NCBI GenBank assembly: GCA_902771735.1
Contig: CACXXO010000006.1
Location: 62,001 to 126,000 of the forward strand
Reading direction: 5' to 3'
Length of the DNA stretch: 64,000 nucleotides
Source: an uncultured Bacteroidota bacterium
Lineage (GTDB): Bacteria; Bacteroidota; Bacteroidia; Bacteroidales; P3
In this document: positions 51,924 to 60,117 of the stretch, in pieces
How positions within the stretch are numbered: position 1 is the first letter of the stretch
How the letters are laid out: each line of letters starts with the position of its first letter
Notes under the pieces: generated by a model
Told to the model about the DNA's origin: nothing
The model's database searches: none
What the model saw: the letters and a program-made list of their open reading frames with translations, nothing else
Translations under genes and position numbers: made by a program

Positions 51924-53045
51924 TTACAGTGAGTTGATGGCGGAGGTCATCTTGTCCCAACCGTATTTTTGTTTCTCCTGGCGGCAGCCCTCGGTGAGGC
52001 GCTCTTGCCATCCTTCCTCGAAATAGCGCACTATGGCATCGGCAATCTGTTGGGCGTCGGGCTCGACCACGAAGCCGGCTTTCTCGTTGGGCACAATCTC
52101 GGGCAAGCCGCCGACGTTGGTGACGAGCATGGGTTTCTCGAAGTGGTAGGCAATCTGGCTCACGCCGCTCTGTGTGGCATTTTTGTAGGGCTGTGCCACG
52201 AGGTCGGCGGCACAGAAATAGCGGTTCACCTCGTGGTCGGGGATGAAGTCGGTGTGCATCACCACGCGGTCGCCGATATCGAGGCGTGCGATGCGGTCGC
52301 GATAGGGCTTGGGGTCTCCGTAGAACTCGCCTGCCACGATGAGCTTCACGCCGAGGCGCACCATGCGTTCGTCGGCCATGGCGTCGAGCAGCAGGTCGAG
52401 GCCCTTGTATTCTCGGATGAATCCGAAAAACAGCACATAGCGCTGGCTCTCGCGCAGGCCTATGAGGTCGAGGGCCTCCTTGCGGCCGAGGGTGGCGCCG
52501 TAGTGGTCGTAGAGTGGGTGCGGGCTGAAGGTGCGGTTTTTTTTTCCTTGGGGGTCGAAGAGGTTGAGCTCCTCGAGGACCGACTTGCTGAGGGTGACAA
52601 AGGCGTCGTTGGAGCCCACGAACCAGCGCGAGAAGAGTTTGTCGCCCGGACGGTGCTCGTGGGGAATGAGGTTGTGGAGCATGCCTACGCGTTTCATCCC
52701 CTTGCGTTTGGCACAGCGAAGGGTAGCGCCGAGAGCCGGCGCCATGAAGGGCAGCCAGAAAGCGGTCACCACGAGGTCGGGTTTCTGTCTCTTTATGTAC
52801 CGGCCGGCCTTGAGCCAGCTGAAGGGATTGATGGAGTTGACCAATCGACTGATTTTCATCCCTTCGGGAGCGGGCTCCTCGCTGTATTGCGTCTTGCCGG
52901 GGAAGAGGAACGAGGGATACTGGAGCGTGAAGGTGACAAGCTCCACCTCGTGGCCCTCGGCCTGATACTGGCGTGCCAGGCGCTCGTCGAAGGCGGCGAT
53001 GCCGCCGCGATAGGGCCATGCGGGTCCCAATATGATGACTTTCAT
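51924..53045 (-). CDS. Glycosyltransferase family 4
   Basis: The 373-residue protein has the GT-B layout: N-terminal ILGPAWPYRGGIAAFDERLA with the glycine turn, a middle LLHN-like MLHNLIPHEHRPGD, and the C-terminal domain RYVLFFGFIREYKGLDLLLD and PYKNATQSGVSQIAYHFEKP holding the E-x7-E-like donor site. It probably transfers a sugar in polysaccharide or glycolipid synthesis. No other polysaccharide gene is nearby. A second long frame on this strand (51823-53019) is a shadow. Confidence 0.9.
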   Translation of the reverse strand: MKVIILGPAWPYRGGIAAFDERLARQYQAEGHEVELVTFTLQYPSFLFPGKTQYSEEPAPEGMKISRLVNSINPFSWLKAGRYIKRQKPDLVVTAFWLPFMAPALGATLRCAKRKGMKRVGMLHNLIPHEHRPGDKLFSRWFVGSNDAFVTLSKSVLEELNLFDPQGKKNRTFSPHPLYDHYGATLGRKEALDLIGLRESQRYVLFFGFIREYKGLDLLLDAMADERMVRLGVKLIVAGEFYGDPKPYRDRIARLDIGDRVVMHTDFIPDHEVNRYFCAADLVAQPYKNATQSGVSQIAYHFEKPMLVTNVGGLPEIVPNEKAGFVVEPDAQQIADAIVRYFEEGWQERLTEGCRQEKQKYGWDKMTSAINSL

Positions 53046-53052
53046 TGGATGC

Positions 53053-53490
53053 TTATTTCAGTGAGAAGTTGATGGGTAGATTGTATTGCACGCGCTCGGG
53101 ATTGCCGCGCTGGCGGCCGGGTTTCCATTTGGGCATGAGGTTCACCACACGCAAAGCCTCCTGGCCGAAGCCATATTTGGGGCAGGGGTCGCGCAACACC
53201 TTGGCATTGCTCACGCTGCCGTCTTTCTCGACGACGAATGTCACGTAGACTTTACCGTTGCATTCGCAGTCCTGGCAGCAGGGAAATTTGATGTTGGCTG
53301 CAAGGAACTGATAGAGCGCCTCCATGCCGCCGGGAAACTCGGGTTCCTGCTCAATCACGGTGAAGATAGGCGATTCGGGTTCCGTCACTTGGGCACCCTC
53401 GGGCGTCACCTTGACTTCCTTCTCCGGGGTCTGTGCCGCCAGCATTCCACCGAATGCCAGTGTAAGGGCCAGAAATATTACTCGTTTCAT
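53053..53490 (-). CDS. TonB C-terminal domain protein
   Basis: The 145-residue protein has a signal peptide (MKRVIFLALTLAFGGMLAAQ) and a TonB_C-type domain, including PEFPGGMEALYQFLAANIKF, GKVYVTFVVEKDGSVSNAKV and a terminal VQYNLPINFSLK. A CCQDCEC cluster at about 76-82 is unusual for the family. Unlike true TonB it has no membrane anchor with Pro-rich linker, so it is a secreted relative rather than an energy transducer. The DUF6266 frame upstream overlaps its first 140 bp. Confidence 0.85.
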   Translation of the reverse strand: MKRVIFLALTLAFGGMLAAQTPEKEVKVTPEGAQVTEPESPIFTVIEQEPEFPGGMEALYQFLAANIKFPCCQDCECNGKVYVTFVVEKDGSVSNAKVLRDPCPKYGFGQEALRVVNLMPKWKPGRQRGNPERVQYNLPINFSLK

Positions 53491-54214
53491 AGGTGTGGCT
53501 TTTTTCTGTGTTTTCCTTTGTTAACGCCGACACGGTTTTTTTATTGTGTGAACTATATAAATTATCGCGCCCGTCGAAGGCTATGCAGCCTATATAGGTG
53601 CTGTCCGACGCCCGTCCGGCATAGTCGGTGGCGAAGCCGTAGAGGTGCACCTCGAGGCCGCCCCAGTGCTCGGGCAACGTCATCTCTATCTGCTTCTTGC
53701 GGCGGTAGACGGGCGAGGAGAGGATGCCCTCGCCGGCCTCGGGACACCAGGCGTAGAGGTACACGTTGTCGTCGCCCGAGGAGCTGAGGTGCAGGGGATT
53801 CTTCTCGAAAGGGACCACGATGGTGCGCGTGTCACCGGCGGGAACGACGGGGGTGGCGAATCCCACGGGTGCCACGGGCCCCACGGCGACGAGGAGATTC
53901 TCGTAGTCGACCTGCAACTCGTTGTCGACGAGCGCGAAACAGGGTGCGTTGAGACTCATGAAGTGGTTGCACTCCGTGCGGTGCACCTTCAGAGCCTCGC
54001 TGCGCATGCCCGTGCGGAGCGCGAAGCTCATCCGCGAGGCCAGCTGAGAGACCAGCGAGAAGAGCCCGCGTGCCGCCATCTGCTTGGGGGTGCGCGGGTT
54101 GCGCACTTGGCGCGGACGCGACCGCAGGCACCATTTGCCACGCCATTGATAGCCGATTACCGTTCCGACGGTTCCGCGGTAGCCGTCGTTGATTCCAAAA
54201 CGTTGCTTTGCCAT
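53351..54214 (-). CDS. DUF6266 family protein with run-on C-terminus
   Basis: The 287-residue frame begins MAKQRFGINDGYRGTVGTVI and contains RNPRTPKQMAARGLFSLVSQ, typical of DUF6266, whose members are about 210-220 residues. The natural end appears to be near YIGCIAFDG (about residue 215). After this the frame runs 70 residues further, 140 bp into the tonB-like gene in another frame. A lost stop codon or frameshift close to 53570 is likely. Function of the family is unknown. Confidence 0.8.
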   Translation of the reverse strand: MAKQRFGINDGYRGTVGTVIGYQWRGKWCLRSRPRQVRNPRTPKQMAARGLFSLVSQLASRMSFALRTGMRSEALKVHRTECNHFMSLNAPCFALVDNELQVDYENLLVAVGPVAPVGFATPVVPAGDTRTIVVPFEKNPLHLSSSGDDNVYLYAWCPEAGEGILSSPVYRRKKQIEMTLPEHWGGLEVHLYGFATDYAGRASDSTYIGCIAFDGRDNLYSSHNKKTVSALTKENTEKSHTYETSNISGPYTGIRWNAGGTDPGEGSQGDARGCPSDGTRIAYLHRD

Positions 54215-54354
54215 AACTAACTTTTTTTTTGTTTAACGGCGAATTATACTAATGTTCAATCCGTTTGATTCGCCGTTGAAAATCATTGTCACTATATAAT
54301 ATAATCCGGAAATGTTCCTATGTCAAATTTTTAACACAAATTTAACATTTTTGG
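54215..54354. other. Divergent intergenic spacer with short repeats
   Basis: Contains AACGGCGAATTATACTAATG (54234-54253), the inverse of a motif at 30445-30465, and a second GATTCGCCGTTGAAAATC at about 54269. No gene is seen. Confidence 0.5.
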
Positions 54355-54464
54355 CCTACCACCGGCATACCCCACCCGAACCATCGCCGGCCATGGTCGG
54401 CGATGGTTCGGGTGGGGTACGGTGGGTGTACGGCGTTGGGACGGTGTTGGTGGTTGGAGGTGGT
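54355..54464 (+). repeat. 11-bp-unit palindromic array, copy 6
   Basis: Ten in-phase units: CCTACCACCGG, CATACCCCACC, CGAACCATCGC, dyad CGGCCATGGTC (54388-54398), GGCGATGGTTC, GGGTGGGGTAC, GGTGGGTGTAC, GGCGTTGGGAC, GGTGTTGGTGG, TTGGAGGTGGT. The arms next to the dyad are complementary although the sequence differs from other copies (GCGATGGTTCGGGTGGGGTA against its inverse). Confidence 0.93.
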
Positions 54465-54491
54465 TGATTTTATGGCATTTTGAAAAAAATA

Positions 54492-54522
54492 TTTGTTGTT
54501 TGGAATTTTTTTTGTATCTTTG
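54492..54522 (+). promoter_or_regulatory. Bacteroidota-type promoter for kdd-kamA
   Basis: TTTG (54492-54495), 19-bp spacer, TATCTTTG (54515-54522). The ATG is at 54587. Confidence 0.88.
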
Positions 54523-54586
54523 TTTCCTCATCAGTATGAGAAAGGTCAATTAATTTAATTAATAATCAATAAAATAACTTATTATT

Positions 54587-55610
54587 ATGCAGAAAAAAGG
54601 CAACAAGTACGGTACCCACCGCGTCATCGAGCCGAAGGGTGTTCTCCCTCAGCCCGCCAACAAGCTTGACAACAACATGGATGAGATCTTCGTTCACCGA
54701 CATCCACAACTATGCCAAGCAGCAGGCCGGCGAAGGCGCCAGCCAGGAGAAAATCATGGAAGAGGTCAAGAAGGAGATGCTCCTCAACGTCGAGCTCCAG
54801 GGCAAGCACCGCAACCGTCGCACCGGTTCTGGCGGCATGCTCCTCGGCAAGGTTGAGAAGATCGGCGACGCCCTGAAGGGCAAGATCGACCTCAAGGAGG
54901 GCGACCGCATCGCCACCCTCGTGAGCCTCAGCCTCACCCCCCTCCGCATCGACGAGATCCTCGACATCCGTCCCGACGTGGACCAGGTGGACATCAAGGG
55001 CAAGGCCATCCTCTTCGAGAGCGGCATCTATGCCAAGATTCCGACCGACATGCCTGAGAAACTCGCCCTGAGCGCCCTCGACGTGGCCGGTGCTCCCGCC
55101 CAGACCGCCAAGCTGTGCCAGTATGGCCAGACCGTCGTCATCCTCGGCGCCGGTGGCAAGAGCGGTATGCTCTGCGCCTACGAGGCCAAGAAGCGCGTCG
55201 GTGTGACCGGCAAGGTCATCGGCATCGCCAACAGCCCCAAGAGCACCCAGCGCATCAAGGATCTCGGTTTCTGCGACATCGTGGAGAGTGCCGCCGGCAT
55301 GACCCCCGTCCAGGTCTATGAGCTCATCGAGCGCCTCACCAACGGCAAGATGGCCGACGTCACCATCAACTGCGTCAACGTCCCCGACCAGGAGATGACC
55401 GCCGTGCTCTGCACCAAGGACGACGGTATCGTCTACTTCTTCTCCATGGCCACCAGCTTCACCAAGGCCAGCCTCGGTGCCGAAGGCATCGGTGCCGACG
55501 TGAACATGATCATGGGTAACGGCTACACCAAAGGCCACGCCGAGTTCACCCTCCAGGAACTCCGCGAGTGCCCGAAGCTCCGCAAGATCTTCGAAGAGCT
55601 CTATGCCTAA
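54587..55610 (+). CDS. kdd: L-erythro-3,5-diaminohexanoate dehydrogenase, frameshifted
   Basis: The protein starts MQKKGNKYGTHRVIEPKGVL at 54587, a family hallmark. The frame then breaks at about 54692-54695, where one extra base separates NNMDEIFV from TDIHNYAKQQAGEG in the next frame, which stays open to 55610. Joined, the protein is about 340 residues, the usual length. The C-terminal part has the NAD-binding region QTVVILGAGGKSGMLCAYEA. The enzyme oxidises 3,5-diaminohexanoate in lysine fermentation. A sequencing indel is possible because kamA is intact. Confidence 0.85.
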
Positions 55611-55621
55611 GAGCCATTTTT

Positions 55622-55661
55622 AATCCGCGGGCAGGGGAGACCCTCCCGCGGGTTCTATTTT
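55622..55661 (+). terminator. Hairpin between kdd and kamA
   Basis: Stem CCGCGGG/CCCGCGG (55625-55631 with 55645-55651) is followed by a short T-rich stretch. It may attenuate rather than fully stop transcription into kamA. Confidence 0.6.
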
Positions 55662-55682
55662 GGAAATTAATAATTAAGAATA
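55661..55682 (+). repeat. AT-rich period-7 remnant before kamA
   Basis: Units GGAAATT, AATAATT, AAGAATA directly precede the kamA ATG. Confidence 0.5.
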
Positions 55683-55683
55683 T

Positions 55684-56934
55684 ATGAAAGTAAACCGCAG
55701 AAAAGAACTGTTCCCGAACGTCACCGACGAGCAGTGGAACGATTGGAAATGGCAGGTGAAAAACCGCATCGAGACCTACGAAGAGCTGAGCAAGTACTTC
55801 ACCTTCGAGCCCGAAGAGGCCGAGGGTATCAAGAAGGCCCTGGCCAAGTTCCGCATGGCCATCACGCCCTACTACCTGAGCCTTATCGACCCTAACGACC
55901 CCTTCGACCCCATCCGCCGTCAGGCCATCCCGCAAGGCGCCGAGTGCAACATCGCTCCCGCCGACCTCAACGACCCGCTGCATGAGGACGAAGACTCGCC
56001 CGCTCCCGGACTGACCCACCGCTATCCGGACCGTGTGCTGTTCCTCATCACCGACATGTGCTCCATGTACTGCCGCCACTGCACCCGCCGTCGTTTCGCC
56101 GGCCAGAAGGACGACGAGAGCCCCAGCGAGCGCATCGAGAAGTGCCTGGCCTACATCGAGAAGACCCCGCAGGTGCGCGACGTGCTGCTCAGCGGCGGCG
56201 ACGCCCTGATGGTCAGCGACCAGAAGCTGGAGTACATCATCCAGCGCCTGCGCAAGATTCCCCACGTGGAAATCGTCCGCATCGGCAGCCGCACTCCCGT
56301 GGTGTGCCCGCAGAGAATCACTCCCGAGCTGTGCGACATGCTGAAGAAATACCATCCCATCTGGCTCAACACCCACTTCAACCACCCCAACGAGTTCACC
56401 CCCGAGGCCGAGCAGGCCCTCGCCCGCCTGGCCAACGCCGGTATCCCCCTGGGCAACCAGACCGTGCTGCTGCGCGGCGTGAACGACTGCGTCCACGTGA
56501 TGAAGAAACTGATGCACGAGCTGGTGCGCAACCGCGTGCGTCCGTACTATATCTACCAGTGCGACCTCTCCATGGGTCTCGAGCACTTCCGCACCCCGGT
56601 GAGCAAGGGTATCGAGATTATCGAGAACCTGCGTGGCCATACCAGCGGCTATGCTGTGCCCACCTTCGTGGTTGACGCTCCTGGCGGCGGCGGCAAGACT
56701 CCCGTCATGCCCCAGTATGTCATCTCGCAGAGCCCCGACAAGGTCATCCTCCGCAACTTCGAGGGTGTCATCACCACCTACACTGAGCCGCGCGAGTACC
56801 ACGAGGAGTGCCACTGCGAGGCCTGCGAGGCCAAGCGCCGTGTGGACGAGGGTGTCGCCTCCCTGCTCGAGACCGACCGTATGGCCCTCGAGCCCAGCCA
56901 CCTCATGCGTCACGAAAGAAACAAGAAAAATTGA
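55684..56934 (+). CDS. kamA: Lysine 2,3-aminomutase
   Basis: The 416-residue radical SAM/PLP enzyme converts L-lysine to beta-lysine, the first step of lysine fermentation. The cluster motif is in DMCSMYCRHCTRRRF (CxxxCxxC about 125-132). Also seen are DVLLSGGDALMVSD and the PLP-binding PTFVVDAPGGGGKTPV with the conserved Lys. The C-terminus has ECHCEACEAKRRVDEG, a zinc-type Cys cluster. Its TGA stop is formed by an AAAATTG heptamer. The remaining genes (kamDE, kce, kal) are not in the window. Confidence 0.95.
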   Translation: MKVNRRKELFPNVTDEQWNDWKWQVKNRIETYEELSKYFTFEPEEAEGIKKALAKFRMAITPYYLSLIDPNDPFDPIRRQAIPQGAECNIAPADLNDPLHEDEDSPAPGLTHRYPDRVLFLITDMCSMYCRHCTRRRFAGQKDDESPSERIEKCLAYIEKTPQVRDVLLSGGDALMVSDQKLEYIIQRLRKIPHVEIVRIGSRTPVVCPQRITPELCDMLKKYHPIWLNTHFNHPNEFTPEAEQALARLANAGIPLGNQTVLLRGVNDCVHVMKKLMHELVRNRVRPYYIYQCDLSMGLEHFRTPVSKGIEIIENLRGHTSGYAVPTFVVDAPGGGGKTPVMPQYVISQSPDKVILRNFEGVITTYTEPREYHEECHCEACEAKRRVDEGVASLLETDRMALEPSHLMRHERNKKN

Positions 56935-56957
56935 AAATTGAGAAGTGAAAATTGAAA
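56922..56957 (+). repeat. AAAATTG array spanning the kamA stop and porQ start
   Basis: Heptamers GAAAAAT, TGAAAAT, TGAGAAG, TGAAAAT, TGAAATT supply the TGA of kamA (56932-56934) and the GTG of porQ (56945). It is complementary to the CAATTTT array at 57003. Confidence 0.88.
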
Positions 56958-58015
56958 TTTTCAGAGGAAATCGAAAATTATGGCGTATAGTTTTATGCGC
57001 CATAATTTTCAATTTCCAATTTTCAATTTTCAATTCGGCCAAGGCCCAGATTGCCGGCCTCAACACGCTGACGCTGCTCGACCTCAGCAGCCAGGCGCGC
57101 ACGTCGGGATTGGGGTTCGACTACCTGTCGGTCTATGATGCCGACCCGGTGGTGGGCGTTGACAATCCGTCGCTCCTGCGGCCGGAGATGGCGGGCATAG
57201 GCTCGCTGAGTTTCGTGTCCCTCTTCCAGGGGAGCATGATGGGCTCGCTCGCCTACGGCTACCATTTCGAGAAGGTGGGCACCCTGATGTTCGCCTTCCA
57301 TTTCAACAACTACGGCCGTTTCGATGGCTACGACGAAGAGGAAATTTCCACCGGCAAGTTTTCGGCCGCCGACTACGCGCTGAGCGTGGGGTGGGGCATG
57401 TGGCTCGACAGTAACTTCAGCGTCGGAGCCACCTTCAAGCCGGTGCTGTCGCACTATGAGAGCTATACGGCTGTGGCCGTGGCTTTCGACGTGGCGGGCA
57501 GCTATGTCAGCGACGACCGCCAGTTTGCCGCCACGGTGATGGGTCGCAATATTGGCGCCCAACTCTCTACCTTCGACGGCACGCGCGAGACGCTGCCCTT
57601 CGAACTCTCGGCCGAGGTGTCCTATAAACTATCCAAGGCTCCGTTCCGGTTCTTCCTTGCTGCCAATGAGTTGCAGCGATGGGATTTGCGTTATGAGGAC
57701 CCGCTGAACCCTACCACCACTGTGGACCCCTTCACGGGCGAGAAGATTACGGATGGTTGGGGAAAGAGATTTGTGGACAACCTGTTGTGCCATGCGCAGT
57801 TGGGCGTGGAAATCAATATCGGCAAGGCACTGTTTGCCCGTGTGGGATACAGCTACCGTCAGAGTGCCGAGATGAAGGCGTTGGAGGGTGTCAACTTCAG
57901 CGGCCTTTCCTTCGGCCTCGGCATCCACACCAAACGTTTCGATTTTGCCTATTCGCGCCGCAACTACCATCTCTCGCAGGCACCCGACTTCTTTACCCTT
58001 AGCTATAGATTTTGA
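56945..58015 (+). CDS. porQ: PorQ-like type IX secretion protein
   Basis: The 356-residue protein starts at a GTG; no ATG occurs in frame before the signal core IIFNFQFSIFNSAKAQ. The mature part resembles PorQ (SSQARTSGLGFDYLSVYDAD, VGVDNPSLLRPEMAGIGSLS, FAFHFNNYGRFDGYDEEEIS) and ends in a C-terminal aromatic strand (FFTLSYRF), as outer membrane barrels do. PorQ belongs to the attachment complex of the T9SS. Other T9SS genes are not in the window, so conclusions rest on family resemblance. Its stop overlaps the lplA ATG by 1 bp. Confidence 0.78.
   Translation: MKIEIFRGNRKLWRIVLCAIIFNFQFSIFNSAKAQIAGLNTLTLLDLSSQARTSGLGFDYLSVYDADPVVGVDNPSLLRPEMAGIGSLSFVSLFQGSMMGSLAYGYHFEKVGTLMFAFHFNNYGRFDGYDEEEISTGKFSAADYALSVGWGMWLDSNFSVGATFKPVLSHYESYTAVAVAFDVAGSYVSDDRQFAATVMGRNIGAQLSTFDGTRETLPFELSAEVSYKLSKAPFRFFLAANELQRWDLRYEDPLNPTTTVDPFTGEKITDGWGKRFVDNLLCHAQLGVEINIGKALFARVGYSYRQSAEMKALEGVNFSGLSFGLGIHTKRFDFAYSRRNYHLSQAPDFFTLSYRF
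57003..57036 (+). repeat. In-frame CAATTTT array in the PorQ signal peptide
   Basis: Heptamers TAATTTT, CAATTTC, CAATTTT, CAATTTT, CAATT encode IFNFQFSIFN. About 14 bp can pair with the inverse array at 56926-56940, looping out the porQ start. Confidence 0.92.
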
Positions 58016-58962
58016 TGAAACTGCAATTTATCGTTTCTAACCAGACGGAGCCGTATTGGAACATCTCCGTCGAAAATTATCTTGTGGAGACAGCCGATGC
58101 TGTTACATTATATTTGTGGCGCAACCGCCGCACCGTGGTCATCGGGCAGAACCAGAACCCTTTCAGCGAGTGCAACGTCGAGGCCCTCGAGGCCGACGGC
58201 GGCTACCTGATGCGTCGCAAGACCGGCGGCGGTGCCGTCTATCATGACGATGGCAACATCAACTTCAGCTTTGTCGTCCCCAAGGCATTGTATGACCAGA
58301 CGCGCCAGTTCGGCGTCATCCAGCGCGCCGTGGAGAGTTTCGGACTGCATACCGAACTCTCGGGGAGAAACGACATTTTAGTGGAAGGCCGCAAGTTCAG
58401 CGGCAACGCTTTCAGCAAGGGCCGTGTCAATGACTTGCACCACGGCACCATCCTCATCAAGGGCAATATGGACGACCTGGCACGCTACCTGAAGCCCAAG
58501 CCCGCCAAGCTGCAGAAGCACGGCGTGGCCTCGGTGCGCAGCCGCGTGGTGAACCTCTCCGAGCTGAACCCCGGGATTAATGCCGAGGTGCTGGCACCGC
58601 GCCTGCGCGAAGCCTTCGAGGCCGAGTATGGCTGTGTGGCCACGGAAGTCTCCTTCGAGAGCCTGATGCAGCTGCCCGGCGTGCGTGAACTTCACGACCA
58701 CTTCGCCTCTCCCGAATGGAAATATGGCCGCTGGCGCACTTTCACTGCCCAACGCAGCGCCCAGTTCGACTGGGGTGGGGTAGAGGTGGCCCTCACCGTC
58801 GACGAGGCTCGTGGCGTCATCACCGATGTCCAGATAGCCTCCGACGCCCTCGACCTCGCCGCCCTCGACCTCGCACGCACCCTCCTCACCGGCGCCTCCA
58901 CCGCCGTCGCGCCGCAGAGCGACAACCCCATCTTGAAAGATATCTTTTCGATTTTATATTAG
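58015..58962 (+). CDS. lplA: Lipoate--protein ligase A
   Basis: The 315-residue protein starts at the ATG at 58015, overlapping the porQ TGA. It has VVIGQNQNPFSECN, the lipoate-binding RRKTGGGAVYHDDGNINFSF, GRNDILVEGRKFSGNAF and NDLHHGTILI, plus the C-terminal accessory domain. It activates lipoate with ATP and attaches it to 2-oxoacid dehydrogenase or glycine cleavage proteins. It ends 40 bp before a convergent gene and no terminator is seen. Confidence 0.93.
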   Translation: MKLQFIVSNQTEPYWNISVENYLVETADAVTLYLWRNRRTVVIGQNQNPFSECNVEALEADGGYLMRRKTGGGAVYHDDGNINFSFVVPKALYDQTRQFGVIQRAVESFGLHTELSGRNDILVEGRKFSGNAFSKGRVNDLHHGTILIKGNMDDLARYLKPKPAKLQKHGVASVRSRVVNLSELNPGINAEVLAPRLREAFEAEYGCVATEVSFESLMQLPGVRELHDHFASPEWKYGRWRTFTAQRSAQFDWGGVEVALTVDEARGVITDVQIASDALDLAALDLARTLLTGASTAVAPQSDNPILKDIFSILY

Positions 58963-59002
58963 TTGATTGGCGCACAACAACAACCGCCACCCCGTCTATC
59001 TA

Positions 59003-59854
59003 TTATTTCCTACGGTATAGTTCGAGGGTTTGACGTGTGCGATTCCGCCCGATAATGATGAGCCGTTCCGATTTGTCGTAGTCCATTCCGCTTAGGCTGT
59101 TCATTTGAATGTCCACCAGTATGTCGGGTTTCGTCAGCTCGATCATCAGTTTTGAATTCTGGCGTATCATCAGCGAGCTGGCACGTGTCAGGAGAGTGAC
59201 GTAGTTGGGGGTCCAGTCGGGCGCCATCCTTTTCAGGGGGTTGAGGCTGCGCCTGTTCCTCTTGGCGATCTTCAGCTGTGCCTGTCGTTGACCTTCGTAG
59301 TCGTGGCCACTCACGTCCACTCCCACCAACAGGTCGCCTTGATGGCGTACCACCCGGTTCAAAGGGAGGGGATTGGTTACACCGCCGTCGATTAGTATAC
59401 GTCCGTCAGGACGTATGGGATTGAAAAAACCAGGCAATGATATGGAGGCTCGGATGGCATCCAGCAGGCTGCCTTCGCGAAACACCACCTCTTCGCCAAG
59501 TTCCCAGTTGGTCGACACGGCACAAAATGGTATGGGCAAATCCTCGATGTTTACATCTGGCACTATGTCTTTCAAGGCATCCATCATCTTGTCGCCTTTT
59601 ATCAGATGATTGAAGCTGAAAGAAAAATCAATCATGTTCATCAACGTCCACTTGTCCACGCTTTTCATCCATTCGCGGAAGTTCTTCAGCTGCCCTGCTG
59701 CATAGATTCCCCCGATGAGGGCTCCCATGGAACAGCCTGCTACCGATCGGATATGGTAACCTTGGGCTTCCAGCTCCTCTATGGCTCCGATGTGGGATAA
59801 CCCTCGGGCTCCACCGCTGGAAAGCACTAATGCAATGTCTTTTTTGTCAGTCAT
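59003..59854 (-). CDS. Patatin-like phospholipase
   Basis: The 283-residue protein (start chosen at MTDKKDIALVLSSGG; an earlier ATG at 59878 adds MHQRYSHI) shows the patatin oxyanion loop SSGGARGLSHIGAIEEL, the nucleophile GCSMGALIGG (GxSxG, Ser about 43) and DGGVTNPLPLN with the catalytic Asp. It is a serine/aspartate lipid acyl hydrolase acting in the cytosol or at the inner membrane, similar to the RssA subgroup. Confidence 0.92.
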   Translation of the reverse strand: MTDKKDIALVLSSGGARGLSHIGAIEELEAQGYHIRSVAGCSMGALIGGIYAAGQLKNFREWMKSVDKWTLMNMIDFSFSFNHLIKGDKMMDALKDIVPDVNIEDLPIPFCAVSTNWELGEEVVFREGSLLDAIRASISLPGFFNPIRPDGRILIDGGVTNPLPLNRVVRHQGDLLVGVDVSGHDYEGQRQAQLKIAKRNRRSLNPLKRMAPDWTPNYVTLLTRASSLMIRQNSKLMIELTKPDILVDIQMNSLSGMDYDKSERLIIIGRNRTRQTLELYRRK

Positions 59855-59948
59855 TATGTGACTATAACGTTGATGCATGATTTTTATTATGCTGCTCTTT
59901 TAGTTTGTCGGCGGTTGCGGATAGGTGTAAGCCCCCAAAAAAACAATA

Positions 59949-59970
59949 AGCCGAGACTTAAGTCTCGGCT
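59949..59970 (-). terminator. Terminator of the glyS-DUF2846 unit
   Basis: A perfect 11-bp palindrome (AGCCGAGACTT and its inverse) is followed on the minus strand by TATTGTTTTTTT. It is oriented to stop transcription from the DUF2846 gene before the patatin gene. Confidence 0.85.
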
Positions 59971-60020
59971 TTATATATCACTATTTCAAGTTGGCATAGG
60001 CAAATGTTAAAGTTTGGGTA

Positions 60021-60090
60021 AAAAGAGGTGTCCGCTCAAAAGGTGCGTCCGGTCGACCCTGAGAAGGAAGACCGGACGCAAGTGCTCTTT
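60021..60090. other. Structured intergenic element downstream of the DUF2846 gene
   Basis: A 10-bp stem GCGTCCGGTC/GACCGGACGC (60045-60054 with 60070-60079) lies inside an outer AAAGAG/CTCTTT pairing. No gene is seen. It could be a 3' mRNA structure or a small RNA. Confidence 0.45.
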
Positions 60091-60117
60091 GAAATGTTGA
60101 TATTAAAGTGAAGCTAC

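Noticed and set aside
51823..53019. A 398-residue minus-strand frame overlapping the glycosyltransferase
   Set aside because: It is Arg/Pro/His-rich shadow sequence, while the other frame has clear GT4 motifs.
57003..57036. The FNFQFSIFN peptide as a conserved sorting motif
   Set aside because: It is encoded by simple heptamer repeats and also occurs in cytosolic MurD2, so shared sequence does not imply a shared sorting function.
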